Part shown: piece after piece, positions 35,784 through 42,867 of the stretch
Layout of the letters: each line of letters begins with the position of its first letter
Numbering within the stretch: position 1 is the stretch's first letter
Source of the DNA: JADJPO01 sp963828555
Lineage (GTDB): Bacteria > Actinomycetota > Actinomycetes > Actinomycetales > Kineosporiaceae
Length of the DNA stretch: 64,000 nucleotides
Assembly: GCA_963828555.1 (NCBI GenBank)
Contig: CAWHEL010000002.1
Location: forward strand, 1,798,001-1,862,000
Direction of reading: 5' to 3'
The notes under the pieces: generated by a model
Database searches by the model: none
Told to the model about the DNA's origin: nothing
Seen by the model: the letters and a program-made list of their open reading frames with translations, nothing else
Made by a program: the position numbers and the translations under genes

Positions 35784-36539
35784 GTGAGCGACCTCGTCTA
35801 CCCACCAGTGATCACCGTGGCTCGTGGCCTGTTCACGGCGCTCGGCATGAAGTTCACGATCGAGGGCACGGAGCACATCCCGCGCAGCGGCGGAGCGGTG
35901 ATCGCGAGCAATCACGTGAGCTACCTCGACTTCACCTTCCTCGGGTACGGCGCGCTGCCGGCGAAGCGGTACATCCGGTTCATGGCCAAGGAGGCGGTGT
36001 TCCGGCACCGGGTCTCCGGCCCGCTGATGCGCGGCATGAAGCACATCGCGGTGGACCGGGCAGCCGGGTCGGCGGCGTTCAAGGAGGCGCTCGGTGCGCT
36101 CAAGGACGGCGAGCTGGTGGGAGTGTTCCCCGAGGCCACGATCAGCCGGTCGTTCATGCTCAAGGACTTCAAGCCCGGGGCGGTCCGGCTGGCCGCCGGC
36201 GCCGGGGTTCCGCTGGTGCCTGCCATCGTGTGGGGCGGTCAGAGGATCTTCACCAAGGGCCGGCCCAAGGACTTCCGGGGCCGGGGAAAGGCGATCACGG
36301 TCGCCTTCGGCGAGCCGATCGCGGTGCCCAAGGGTCATGCCCAGGCGGCCACCGATGAGCTGGTTGCGACCATGGCGTCCATGTTGGACCGGGTGCAGCA
36401 CGCCTACCCGCAGTCGCCGTCCGGACCGGAGGACCTGTGGTGGCTGCCGGCGGCACTGGGCGGCACCGCGCCGACACCCGAGGAGGCCGCCGCGCTGGAC
36501 GCCGGTGACCGGGCGCGCCGTGAGGGCGGCGAGGACTGA
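35784..36539 (+). CDS. 1-acyl-sn-glycerol-3-phosphate acyltransferase (PlsC family)
   Basis: 251 aa. HX4D motif NHVSYLDF (His44, Asp49), then the FPEATISRS motif and a GxxxP-type VPLVPAIVW motif. The family acylates lysophosphatidic acid at the membrane surface. Convergent with the PH-domain gene, 1 bp apart. Confidence 0.92.
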   Translation: MSDLVYPPVITVARGLFTALGMKFTIEGTEHIPRSGGAVIASNHVSYLDFTFLGYGALPAKRYIRFMAKEAVFRHRVSGPLMRGMKHIAVDRAAGSAAFKEALGALKDGELVGVFPEATISRSFMLKDFKPGAVRLAAGAGVPLVPAIVWGGQRIFTKGRPKDFRGRGKAITVAFGEPIAVPKGHAQAATDELVATMASMLDRVQHAYPQSPSGPEDLWWLPAALGGTAPTPEEAAALDAGDRARREGGED

Positions 36540-36540
36540 G

Positions 36541-37215
36541 CTACTTCTTCTCGTACCACTCGTCGTCGTCGGCCGGCTCCAGGCTGGCCCCGCGGCCGCC
36601 GGTGCCGGGGAAGAGGCGTCCGCGCCAGTTGACGTTGACCTTCTTCTCGGTCTTGACGTCGACTAGGATCACGTCGGTGGTGCCGCGGCCGAAGAGCAGG
36701 TTCTGCAGGTGCCGGTAGGAGGCATCCGGATTAGGGATCCGGCCGAGCATCTCCACCGCCTGGCTCTGGCCGGCGGTCTCCAGCCGGAATGAGCCGTACT
36801 TGAGGATCATTCCGAGGATGGTCCGCTTGTAGTTCATGTCAGTGAGCTTGCCCAGCGGCAGCATCGCCACGTTACGGGTGAACACCCCGGTCACCGTGAT
36901 CACGCGCTTGGTCGTGATGAAGACGAGGTCACGGTTCCACTGCCAATAGCGAAAGGCCAGCCGCCCGATCAGGAACAGCATCACCAGGATCAGGATGCTG
37001 CCCGCGCCCGCCAGTTCGACGGGCATCTGGCTGATCAACAGGAAGCACAGGAAGAGCCCGCCGGCCGTGGTCAGCACCGGCTCCAGCATCGAGGACCAGT
37101 GGATCTGGCCGCCGAGCGCGTCGGCGTTCATCTCGGGGTCGGACAGGTACCGCAGGAACTCGTCGGGCAGCTGCGATCCCTTGCGGACCTCCCACGGCCA
37201 CATCTGCGGCAGCAT
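36541..37215 (-). CDS. bacterial PH (bPH2) domain membrane protein
   Basis: 224 aa. Two membrane segments (LTTAGGLFLCFLLISQ; GSILILVMLFLIGRL) are followed by a YdbS-like bPH2 domain: DLVFITTKRVITVTGVFTRNVAMLPLGKLTDMNY...LKYGSFRLETAGQ. The C-terminus is Asp/Glu/Lys-rich. Function unknown. A 56-aa membrane protein gene precedes it by 6 bp on the same strand. Confidence 0.85.
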   Translation of the reverse strand: MLPQMWPWEVRKGSQLPDEFLRYLSDPEMNADALGGQIHWSSMLEPVLTTAGGLFLCFLLISQMPVELAGAGSILILVMLFLIGRLAFRYWQWNRDLVFITTKRVITVTGVFTRNVAMLPLGKLTDMNYKRTILGMILKYGSFRLETAGQSQAVEMLGRIPNPDASYRHLQNLLFGRGTTDVILVDVKTEKKVNVNWRGRLFPGTGGRGASLEPADDDEWYEKK

Positions 37216-37221
37216 GGCCCG

Positions 37222-37392
37222 TTACCGGTTCAGCAGGGCGTCGAAGAAGCTGAAGATCGAGGTGACCGCATCGGCGATGAAGAAGAACGCCGCCCGCACA
37301 TAGTCCGCGGCGGTCTGCGGCGTCATGATGATCGCGTAGATAGCGAACACGATGAGCAGGCCGACGAGAACGCTCTTGGGTTTGACTTTCAT
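37222..37392 (-). CDS. 56-aa small membrane protein
   Basis: ATG 37392 with GGAGGTGC directly upstream reads MKVKPKSVLVGLLIVFAI and ends FDALLNR at a TAA stop, a rare stop in this GC-rich window. There is one clear membrane helix (VLVGLLIVFAIYAIIM) and a second amphipathic helix (AAFFFIADAVTSIFSFF). It lies 6 bp before the PH-domain gene and probably forms a unit with it. Confidence 0.75.
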   Translation of the reverse strand: MKVKPKSVLVGLLIVFAIYAIIMTPQTAADYVRAAFFFIADAVTSIFSFFDALLNR

Positions 37393-37614
37393 TGCACCTC
37401 CTCATCGGCAGCTCGTCCCACCCGCGCATCCAACGGCTCAGCATGACCGGCCGCATCGACAGCGCGGTGGAGGCGCGCCGATGACTTTCTCACCCGTCAC
37501 ACCCGTCACACCAGTTGCACCCGGTGATCCCTGGCGCCCTGGCGCTACACCTCTGTGTACTCACCGTACGTGGACCATTGCGGTCCGGGTAGTCGAGGAG
37601 TGGTGCAGAACCCC
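37393..37614. other. 222-bp intergenic region
   Basis: Leader of the small membrane protein and downstream of upp. Contains short CACCCGTCA direct repeats at about 37491-37512. No other signal recognised. Confidence 0.4.
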
Positions 37615-38250
37615 TCAGACCACCCCGTACAGGCGGTCGCCGGCGTCACCGAGGCCCGGCACGATGTAGCCGAGCTCGTTGAGCCGCTCATCCACCCCGG
37701 CGACCACGATCGAGACCGGCGCATCTGCGCCGAAGGCACGCTCGATGGCGGCGATCCCCTCGGGCGCGGCGAGCAGGCAGATGGCGGTGACGTCGTCCGC
37801 CCCGCGGTCGAAGGCGAAGGTGATCGCGGCGGCGAGGGTACCGCCGGTGGCGAGCATCGGGTCGAGCATGTAGACCTGTCGCCCGGACAGGTCCTCCGGC
37901 AACCGGTTGGCGTAGGTGCTCGCCTGCAGGGTCTGCTCGTCGCGGACCATGCCCAGGAAGCCGACCTCGGCCGTGGGCAGTAGCCGGGTCATGCCGTCGA
38001 GCATGCCCAGTCCGGCGCGCAGGATCGGCACCACGAGCGGCCGCGGATGCGTGAGGTGGACCCCCTGTGCCGGTGCCACCGGCGTCTGGATCAGGTGCGG
38101 CTCGACCCGGACGTCGCGCGTGGCCTCGTAGGCGAGCAGGGTGACCAGCTCGTCCGCCAGGCGTCGGAACGTGGGCGTGTCGGTCGAGGCATCGCGCAGC
38201 AGGGTGAGCTTGTGCGCGACCAGCGGGTGGTCCACCACGTGCAGATGCAT
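37615..38250 (-). CDS. upp: uracil phosphoribosyltransferase
   Basis: 211 aa. The PRPP-binding signature MLDPMLATGGTLAAAI and the uracil-recognition C-terminus YIVPGLGDAGDRLYG are complete, as is VPILRAGLGMLDG. It converts uracil and PRPP to UMP in salvage. Divergent from the TadA-associated gene by 75 bp. Confidence 0.98.
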   Translation of the reverse strand: MHLHVVDHPLVAHKLTLLRDASTDTPTFRRLADELVTLLAYEATRDVRVEPHLIQTPVAPAQGVHLTHPRPLVVPILRAGLGMLDGMTRLLPTAEVGFLGMVRDEQTLQASTYANRLPEDLSGRQVYMLDPMLATGGTLAAAITFAFDRGADDVTAICLLAAPEGIAAIERAFGADAPVSIVVAGVDERLNELGYIVPGLGDAGDRLYGVV

Positions 38251-38325
38251 GGTCGGAACCTACCCTCACCGATTCACCCGGTTCAGCTATTCGCGGGGAG
38301 CCATGGTCAATGCCACGATGGGTCC

Positions 38326-38901
38326 GTGGCGTACTTCACCGCAGTCCTCGCCCGATCAGGGGCGACATGGAAGGCCCGTGACGTCGAGGTCGACGAGTCG
38401 GCCGGTCTCGACGACCTGACGGATGCCCTGAGGGGGGTCGCCATCGGCGACGAACCTGTTCTGGCAGTGGTCGAGCACGAGGACGAATGGTTCGCGATCA
38501 TCCGGGTCGACGGGGACGACGAGCCGCGGCTCTTCGTCTCCGATCTGTTCGCGGCCTCGCGCAGCTCGTACGCCGAGCTGCTCGCCCCCGCCGCCGATGT
38601 CGACGACGAGGATGACGAGGATGAGGATGACGAGGAGCCGGCGAAGACCGCCTCGGCCGGCTCTGACTCTGACTCGGACTCGGCCGGCGACGCCGGGGAC
38701 GATGACGACGCGGGCGAGGTGGTGGACAAGGAGATCACGGTCGACGCTTGGGCCGGGGAGACCGACCTGCTCGAGGATCTCGGGGTGAGCGGCAAGCAGC
38801 TGCGCGCGCTGGTCGAGAAGAACGGCGAGGACCCCGGCGCCGTGCTCGGCGAGGTGGGTGAGGCGGTCGGTTTCGCCGACCTGCTCGAGGCGTTGCGCTG
38901 A
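38326..38901 (+). CDS. tRNA adenosine deaminase-associated protein
   Basis: 191 aa from GTG 38326. An N-terminal ~85-residue domain (ARSGATWKARDVEVDE; VLAVVEHEDEWFAIIRVD) is followed by a very acidic Asp/Glu/Ser run (~residues 90-130) and a C-terminal helical part (GKQLRALVEKNGEDP). This pairing with tadA, 8 bp downstream, is conserved in actinobacteria and gives the family its name. The biochemical role is unknown. Confidence 0.9.
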   Translation: MAYFTAVLARSGATWKARDVEVDESAGLDDLTDALRGVAIGDEPVLAVVEHEDEWFAIIRVDGDDEPRLFVSDLFAASRSSYAELLAPAADVDDEDDEDEDDEEPAKTASAGSDSDSDSAGDAGDDDDAGEVVDKEITVDAWAGETDLLEDLGVSGKQLRALVEKNGEDPGAVLGEVGEAVGFADLLEALR

Positions 38902-38909
38902 CGCCTCCG

Positions 38910-39359
38910 GTGCACGCCGCGGACGACGCGGCGATGGTGTCGGCCTTGGCACAGGCCCGGCTGGCCCTGGCCACCGGAGACGTGCCGGTCGGGGCCGTGG
39001 TGCTCGGGCCGGACGGCGCGGAGTTGGGTCGGGGCTGCAACGCCCGCGAGGCGCTCGGGGACCCCACGGCGCATGCCGAGGTGGTGGCGCTGCGGGCGGC
39101 GGCTGCTGTGCTGGGCTCGTGGCGGCTGACCGGGTGCACGCTCGTGGTCACCCTGGAGCCGTGCACGATGTGCGCCGGCGCGCTGGTGCTGGCCCGGGTC
39201 TCCCGCCTAGTCTTCGGCGCCTGGGACCCCAAGGCGGGCGCGGCCGGCTCCCTGCGTGACGTCGTCCGCGACGCGAGGTTGAACCATCAGGTCGAGGTCA
39301 TCGGTGACGTCCGCGCCGAGGAGTCCACCGCCCTCCTGCGTACCTTCTTCCACCGCTGA
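38910..39359 (+). CDS. tadA: tRNA adenosine(34) deaminase
   Basis: 149 aa from GTG 38910. Zinc and catalytic residues are intact: HAEVVAL (His and catalytic Glu) and LEPCTMCAGALVL (two Cys). It converts A34 to inosine in the anticodon of tRNA-Arg(ACG). A long inverted repeat begins a few bases after its stop. Confidence 0.96.
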   Translation: MHAADDAAMVSALAQARLALATGDVPVGAVVLGPDGAELGRGCNAREALGDPTAHAEVVALRAAAAVLGSWRLTGCTLVVTLEPCTMCAGALVLARVSRLVFGAWDPKAGAAGSLRDVVRDARLNHQVEVIGDVRAEESTALLRTFFHR

Positions 39360-39363
39360 ACCC

Positions 39364-39435
39364 GCTCATGCTCCGCGGGTGTACACGACGCCGCCGATGA
39401 CAACGTCGTCCGATGTGCACCCGCGGAGCATGAGC
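39364..39435. repeat. long inverted repeat A after tadA
   Basis: Left arm GCTCATGCTCCGCGGGTG (39364-39381) and right arm (39418-39435) are perfect 18-bp complements; similarity continues a few bases on both sides with small mismatches. The loop is 36 nt. It starts 4 bp after the tadA stop. The core is homologous to the palindrome after the HerA-like gene at 52663-52746. Confidence 0.8.
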
Positions 39436-39484
39436 GCGGTTTCGGATTTCTGGGGGCGGGTGGCGAGCCGGTATCGTGCTCCTC

Positions 39485-39571
39485 GGTGGCGTGTCCGAGC
39501 GGCCAAAGGAGCACGCCTCGAAAGCGTGTGAGGGTGCAAGCCCTCCGTGGGTTCAAATCCCACCGCCACCG
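39485..39571 (+). tRNA. tRNA-Ser(CGA)
   Basis: 87 nt. Acceptor strands GGTGGCG and CGCCACC pair fully, followed by the G discriminator typical of tRNA-Ser. The anticodon arm CACGC-CTCGAAA-GCGTG shows CGA. There is a long variable arm and T-loop GTTCAAATC. No CCA is encoded. It reads UCG codons, important in a GC-rich genome. Its 3' half is duplicated downstream at 41263-41372. Confidence 0.96.
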
Positions 39572-39584
39572 CTCTGACCTGCAG

Positions 39585-39621
39585 GAACGCGGTCATACCC
39601 CTAGTGGGTATGGCCGCGTTC
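39585..39621 (+). terminator. hairpin terminator of tRNA-Ser(CGA)
   Basis: A 16-bp stem, left arm GAACGCGGTCATACCC (39585-39600) and right arm GGGTATGGCCGCGTTC (39606-39621), with one G-T pair and a 5-nt loop, followed by CCTCGTTCG. It is also present in the downstream degenerate copy. Confidence 0.75.
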
Positions 39622-39705
39622 CTCGTTCGTAGTCTCATTTCAATTGAGACGAGGGTGCCTGCCGCAGCGTGTGTGGCGGCATCCGTGAGTGTGTGTCGTG
39701 GGTTG

Positions 39706-40155
39706 TCAGTGCTGGGAACGCGCCTGATCGAAGGCGTCGGTCATCGCCTCGATCCCGAGGGTGACGGTGTGTCGGTCCGGTGCGCTGAGGTGCTGCAGGC
39801 TGGCGTGGACCTGCAGACCCAGGGGTCTGTAGACGGTCGCGAATGCGCGGAAGGTCTCTGGCTGCAGGACGACCTGGATACCGCGCCGGTCGTGGGGGTC
39901 GTCGGTCCGGGCCACGAAGCCGGCGCGGACGAGTCGGTCCAGCAGGGTGGTGACGGAGGAGCGGGACAGGTCGAGGGCGTCGGCGAGGGCGGCGGGGGAC
40001 AGCGGTCCGTGCTCGAGCAGGTTCAGGGCGCGCAGGTCGCTGCGTCCGATACCGAGCGCGCGGCAAGCAGCTTCGTCGAACAGGTCCATCGCGCGGGCCA
40101 GCGCCCGGCAGGCCAGCAGCAGCGGGTCGTCGGGGTGCACATCAGGGCCAGACAT
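39706..40155 (-). CDS. MarR-family transcriptional regulator
   Basis: 149 aa. Winged helix with the recognition region LADALDLSRSSVTTLLDRLVRAG and wing RTDDPHDRRGIQVVL. Divergent from the SRPBCC gene with a palindrome between them; it probably represses both genes and responds to a small ligand. Lies inside the region bracketed by the tRNA-Ser duplication. Confidence 0.92.
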   Translation of the reverse strand: MSGPDVHPDDPLLLACRALARAMDLFDEAACRALGIGRSDLRALNLLEHGPLSPAALADALDLSRSSVTTLLDRLVRAGFVARTDDPHDRRGIQVVLQPETFRAFATVYRPLGLQVHASLQHLSAPDRHTVTLGIEAMTDAFDQARSQH

Positions 40156-40173
40156 GATTCGATCCTCTCATCA

Positions 40174-40186
40174 TTCGACCGTCGAA
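40174..40186. promoter_or_regulatory. 13-bp palindrome between MarR and SRPBCC genes
   Basis: TTCGACCGTCGAA, two perfect 6-bp arms around one C, in the 45-bp gap between the divergent starts. This is the size and position expected for a MarR operator. Confidence 0.55.
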
Positions 40187-40200
40187 CCAACGGAGAGGTC

Positions 40201-40671
40201 ATGCGCTGGACCGAGAGCATCGTCGTCGACCGGCCGATCGGCCAGGTCGCCGCCTGTATCGCCGACGAGAACGAGCTCATGCAGTGGTCCGCGTGGCCCC
40301 AGGCCACCGGCTACACCTGCAGCATCGACGGTGACGGGACCAGCGTCGGCTCGTGCATCGTCTTCCGGGACAACAAGGGCGTCGAGCAAGGCCGGCAGCG
40401 GCTCGCCTCGGCCACGGCGGACCGCATCGAGTACCGGCTGTCCAACCGTGGCCCGGGTGGCCGAACGATGACGCCGGAGGTCGACTTCCGTCTCGAGGCG
40501 GTGAGCGCCGTCAGCACGAAAGTGTTCCTCGACTTCCACGTCGACGTGCCCCTTCCGCCGGTGCTGCGTCAGGTCGCCGAGGCGGTGATCGGTCGTCGGG
40601 TGCGGGCCTTGCACGTCAAGGACCTCCAGCAGCTCAAGCACCACGTCGAAGGTGCGCCGGCCGCGACATGA
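40201..40671 (+). CDS. SRPBCC-family (polyketide cyclase/START-like) protein
   Basis: 156 aa; GGAGAGG upstream of ATG 40201. The start MRWTESIVVDRPIGQVAACIADENELMQW is the usual N-terminal strand-helix of SRPBCC hydrophobic-pocket proteins. The fold continues in IEYRLSNRGPGGR, VDFRLEAVS and VFLDFHVDVPLPP. Its ligand is unknown. The stop overlaps the next gene by 4 bp (ATGA). Confidence 0.85.
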   Translation: MRWTESIVVDRPIGQVAACIADENELMQWSAWPQATGYTCSIDGDGTSVGSCIVFRDNKGVEQGRQRLASATADRIEYRLSNRGPGGRTMTPEVDFRLEAVSAVSTKVFLDFHVDVPLPPVLRQVAEAVIGRRVRALHVKDLQQLKHHVEGAPAAT

Positions 40672-41090
40672 GCGCGAGCAAAGGCCGTGACAGGGATCGA
40701 AGCCAGGACCCGCACTTCGGACCCGTTCCGGGATCCGCCTGGGACGCCGACAGATCGGCGCGACTGAGAGGCCGGGTGGAGATCTTCAACGCGACTCGTC
40801 CCGGCGGGCTTGACGGGTGGACGATGGACCTCGAGCAATACACTTTGATGCGTGATCACATCCTGACGATGCTCGAGGACGAGTCCGACGAACAGGGGAC
40901 AGTGCTCCTCAAGGACCTGGTCGACGCTGCGCAGGACCGCTTCGGGAGGAACCCGGCCTTCCCGGGCGGCCGCCTGCGGAACTACTGCACCTACACGAAA
41001 GTCGACCTCGAAGCTCGATGTCTCGTGGAGCGCGTCCCAGGCCCCGGTCCTCAACGGCTACGGCGCGCTATCGACCGAGTGGACGGCTGA
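40668..41090 (+). CDS. winged-helix-like conserved protein
   Basis: 140 aa, start overlapping the SRPBCC stop. The N-terminus is disordered and charged; residues ~35-140 read WTMDLEQYTLMRDHILTML, VLLKDLVDAAQDRFG, FPGGRLRNYCTYTKVDLEA and RVPGPGPQRLRRA. The FPGGRLRNY...TKVDLEARCLVERVPG pattern is like a family of short helix-turn-helix proteins often paired with DUF-type SRPBCC genes. Function unknown. Confidence 0.75.
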   Translation: MSASKGRDRDRSQDPHFGPVPGSAWDADRSARLRGRVEIFNATRPGGLDGWTMDLEQYTLMRDHILTMLEDESDEQGTVLLKDLVDAAQDRFGRNPAFPGGRLRNYCTYTKVDLEARCLVERVPGPGPQRLRRAIDRVDG

Positions 41091-41644
41091 GCAACGGGCG
41101 TCCCTGGGTGCATCCGCGTCGCAGACCCGCTCGCGGCGCGGCGACGCGGTCTCAGTTCTCGTCTCATTCGTCAGCGTCGCAGCACGTCCGCAGACGTGCA
41201 CGTGGTGCGTCTGACCTGCATGGACGGACTCTGCGGACGGTGGTGAACACCGGTGGGCAGTTCTCGAAAGCGTGTGTGGGCGCAAGTCCACCGTGGTTGA
41301 AATCCCACCGCCACCGCTTCGACCTGCGGAAACGCGGTCATACCCCTCGTGGGTCTGGCCGCGTCTTCGTGTTCTGGTCTCAGCCTTGGTCCACGTCCGG
41401 CCCCTCGTGGGGCGACCTGACGGGGTCCTTGGCCGTCCGCGGGTTCGTTCCGGTCCGGTTCTGGCGGTTGGGCGGGTCTGTGCTTGCCGCGGAAGCGGAC
41501 GCGGTGCCGTCCGCGGGTGGCCGCCTGGGTCCATCCCAGTCGAAGTCGCGTCGGCCTATGCCGGAGCCGGGCTGTCCGGTTCGACCCGCGGACCCGGACG
41601 GCGCACAGTTCACGGCCAGCAGGTTCGTGCCCCCGAACGGCTGA
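41091..41644. other. gene-free stretch with degenerate tRNA copy
   Basis: About 550 bp with no believable protein. It contains the degenerate tRNA-Ser/terminator copy (41263-41372); the rest could be remnants of inserted DNA. Long open frames here have the amino-acid composition of antisense GC-rich DNA and match no family. Confidence 0.55.
41263..41372 (+). repeat. degenerate copy of tRNA-Ser(CGA) 3' half and terminator
   Basis: Aligned to 39517-39625, this ~108-bp segment keeps CTCGAAAGCGTGTG, the T-arm/acceptor AAATCCCACCGCCACCGCT and the hairpin sequence ACGCGGTCATACCCCT, but has about 17 substitutions and two single-base gaps. The T-loop is changed (GTTCAAATC to GTTGAAATC), so it cannot form a tRNA. 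A partial tRNA 3'-end copy is the usual mark of attR left by site-specific integration. Confidence 0.7.
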
Positions 41645-41812
41645 TCGCATGCGGATGTCGATGATGGCCAGGTCGGGTCGCTCCGCGTGCACGGCGGCGA
41701 CCAGCGACGGCGCATCGACCGCCTTGGCGACCACGTCGTGGTCTGCGTCAGCGAGAAGCCGGGCGAGCCCCTCGCGGAACAGGGCCGAGGCCTCACCGAT
41801 CACGATGCGCAT
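41645..41812 (-). pseudogene. N-terminal remnant of a NarL-type response regulator
   Basis: From ATG 41812 the frame reads MRIVIGEASALFREGLARLL ... and LAIIDIRM, a normal receiver domain up to the phospho-acceptor region, then stops matching at about 41645 and runs into unrelated sequence. About 56 residues remain of ~215. The break point is next to the region affected by the tRNA duplication. Confidence 0.6.
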
Positions 41813-41905
41813 GGCGGTGCAGCCTCCACCACGGTCCCGCCCCAGAGGGGCTCACCACCTGCAGCCGGCCGCCTAGCGCCGCCACCCGGTCCGTGCTGCC
41901 CGACG
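41800..41905 (-). pseudogene. C-terminal remnant of a sensor histidine kinase
   Basis: Upstream of the regulator remnant the minus strand reads TDRVAALGGRLQVVSPSG in one frame and GTVVEAAPPCAS-stop in the next, with the stop overlapping the regulator start. This is the typical end of a HATPase domain (GLxDRVxALGGRLxVxSPxGxGT) with a one-base frameshift. The rest of the kinase is missing. Confidence 0.55.
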
Positions 41906-42018
41906 TCGGGTGCTTCGTCGCGGTGGCTGCCTCCGCCGGACCGACCTCCGGCTCACGAGGATGACGCCGAGAACAGCTGCAGCTGCCGGACTGACGGCTG
42001 GGCGGGGGGCGGGGGTGG

Positions 42019-42414
42019 TCAGGGCGGCTCCCGGTCGGCCAGGTAGGACCGTGCGAGGGCCTCGGGAGCCTTCGAGAGCCAGGCGTCGAGGATCAGCCGG
42101 GACAACTCCTCCGGCGACACCACGGACAGGTCGACCAGGACGGCCGGGTAGTTGTCGAAGTGAGGAATGGTGAACACCCCGGTGACGCCGGCGGCGAGCA
42201 ATCCCTCCTTGTCGTGCAGGTCTTCGGTCGTGATGCCGAGAACGGGTCCGGCCGGCACCGGGTCGTCGCCGAACCGCTTGAGGTCAGCCTTGCTGAACGG
42301 TCGCTCCCACACGAATCCCTTGTCCTCGACGAGCCAGTGGCGCTTGTTCCACTTCTGGCCGATGGTCACCCCGGGCAGCGCGCTCGCCAGGCGATCGACG
42401 TCGTCGTAGTCCAT
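42019..42414 (-). CDS. MmcQ/YjbR-family protein
   Basis: 131 aa from ATG 42414. Pattern MDYDDVDRLASALPGVTIGQKWNKRHWLVEDKGFVWERP ... PHFDNYPAVLVDLSVV ... LILDAWLSKAPEALA matches the MmcQ/YjbR DNA-binding-like fold. Actual function unknown. It overlaps the start region of the next, divergent gene's leader. Confidence 0.85.
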   Translation of the reverse strand: MDYDDVDRLASALPGVTIGQKWNKRHWLVEDKGFVWERPFSKADLKRFGDDPVPAGPVLGITTEDLHDKEGLLAAGVTGVFTIPHFDNYPAVLVDLSVVSPEELSRLILDAWLSKAPEALARSYLADREPP

Positions 42415-42469
42415 GGGCCCCACTCCATCACCTCTGGCGAGCGGCCCCACTCCAGATGAGACTGGTCCG

Positions 42470-42841
42470 ATGGCCGAGAAGGACGTCACCGAGGTGTTCC
42501 AGCGGCTCCGGGCGATCATGGCCGAGCATGCCGCAGGCATGGACGTCGTCGCCGACGGGCCCACCGGCTATCGGCTGAACACCCGGCATGTGCGCAAGGA
42601 CGGGTACGTGCTGATGTTCGGGGCGGTCGAGGTCAGGAAACGCTACGTCTCCTACCACCTGATGCCGGTCTACATGGCGCCCCCGGGGGTGCTGCCCATC
42701 TCCGAGCAGCTGCGCCGGCGCATGCAGGGCAAGGCCTGCTTCAACCTCACCGGGATCGACGAGGACCTCTTTGCGGAGTTGTCCGAGCTCACGCGGCGGG
42801 CGGTCTCGGTGGCCGACTCGTCGCCCTTCGCCGGTGCCTAG
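42470..42841 (+). CDS. hypothetical protein (DUF1801-like)
   Basis: 123 aa from ATG 42470 (MAEKDVTEVFQRLRAIMAEHA). The pattern GYRLNTRHVRKDGYVLMFGAVEVRKRYVSYHLMPVYM ... CFNLTGIDEDLFAELSELTRRA looks like the YdhG/DUF1801 fold used for small-molecule or iron chaperone roles in some species, but the match is only by eye. Function not assigned. Confidence 0.65.
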   Translation: MAEKDVTEVFQRLRAIMAEHAAGMDVVADGPTGYRLNTRHVRKDGYVLMFGAVEVRKRYVSYHLMPVYMAPPGVLPISEQLRRRMQGKACFNLTGIDEDLFAELSELTRRAVSVADSSPFAGA

Positions 42842-42867
42842 ACCCCCTGAGGGCCTCGGCTTCGCCG

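Noticed and set aside
41372..41644. A protein gene in the gene-free stretch after the tRNA copy
   Set aside because: The open frames have no ribosome site and their composition fits antisense GC-rich DNA, with no family resemblance.
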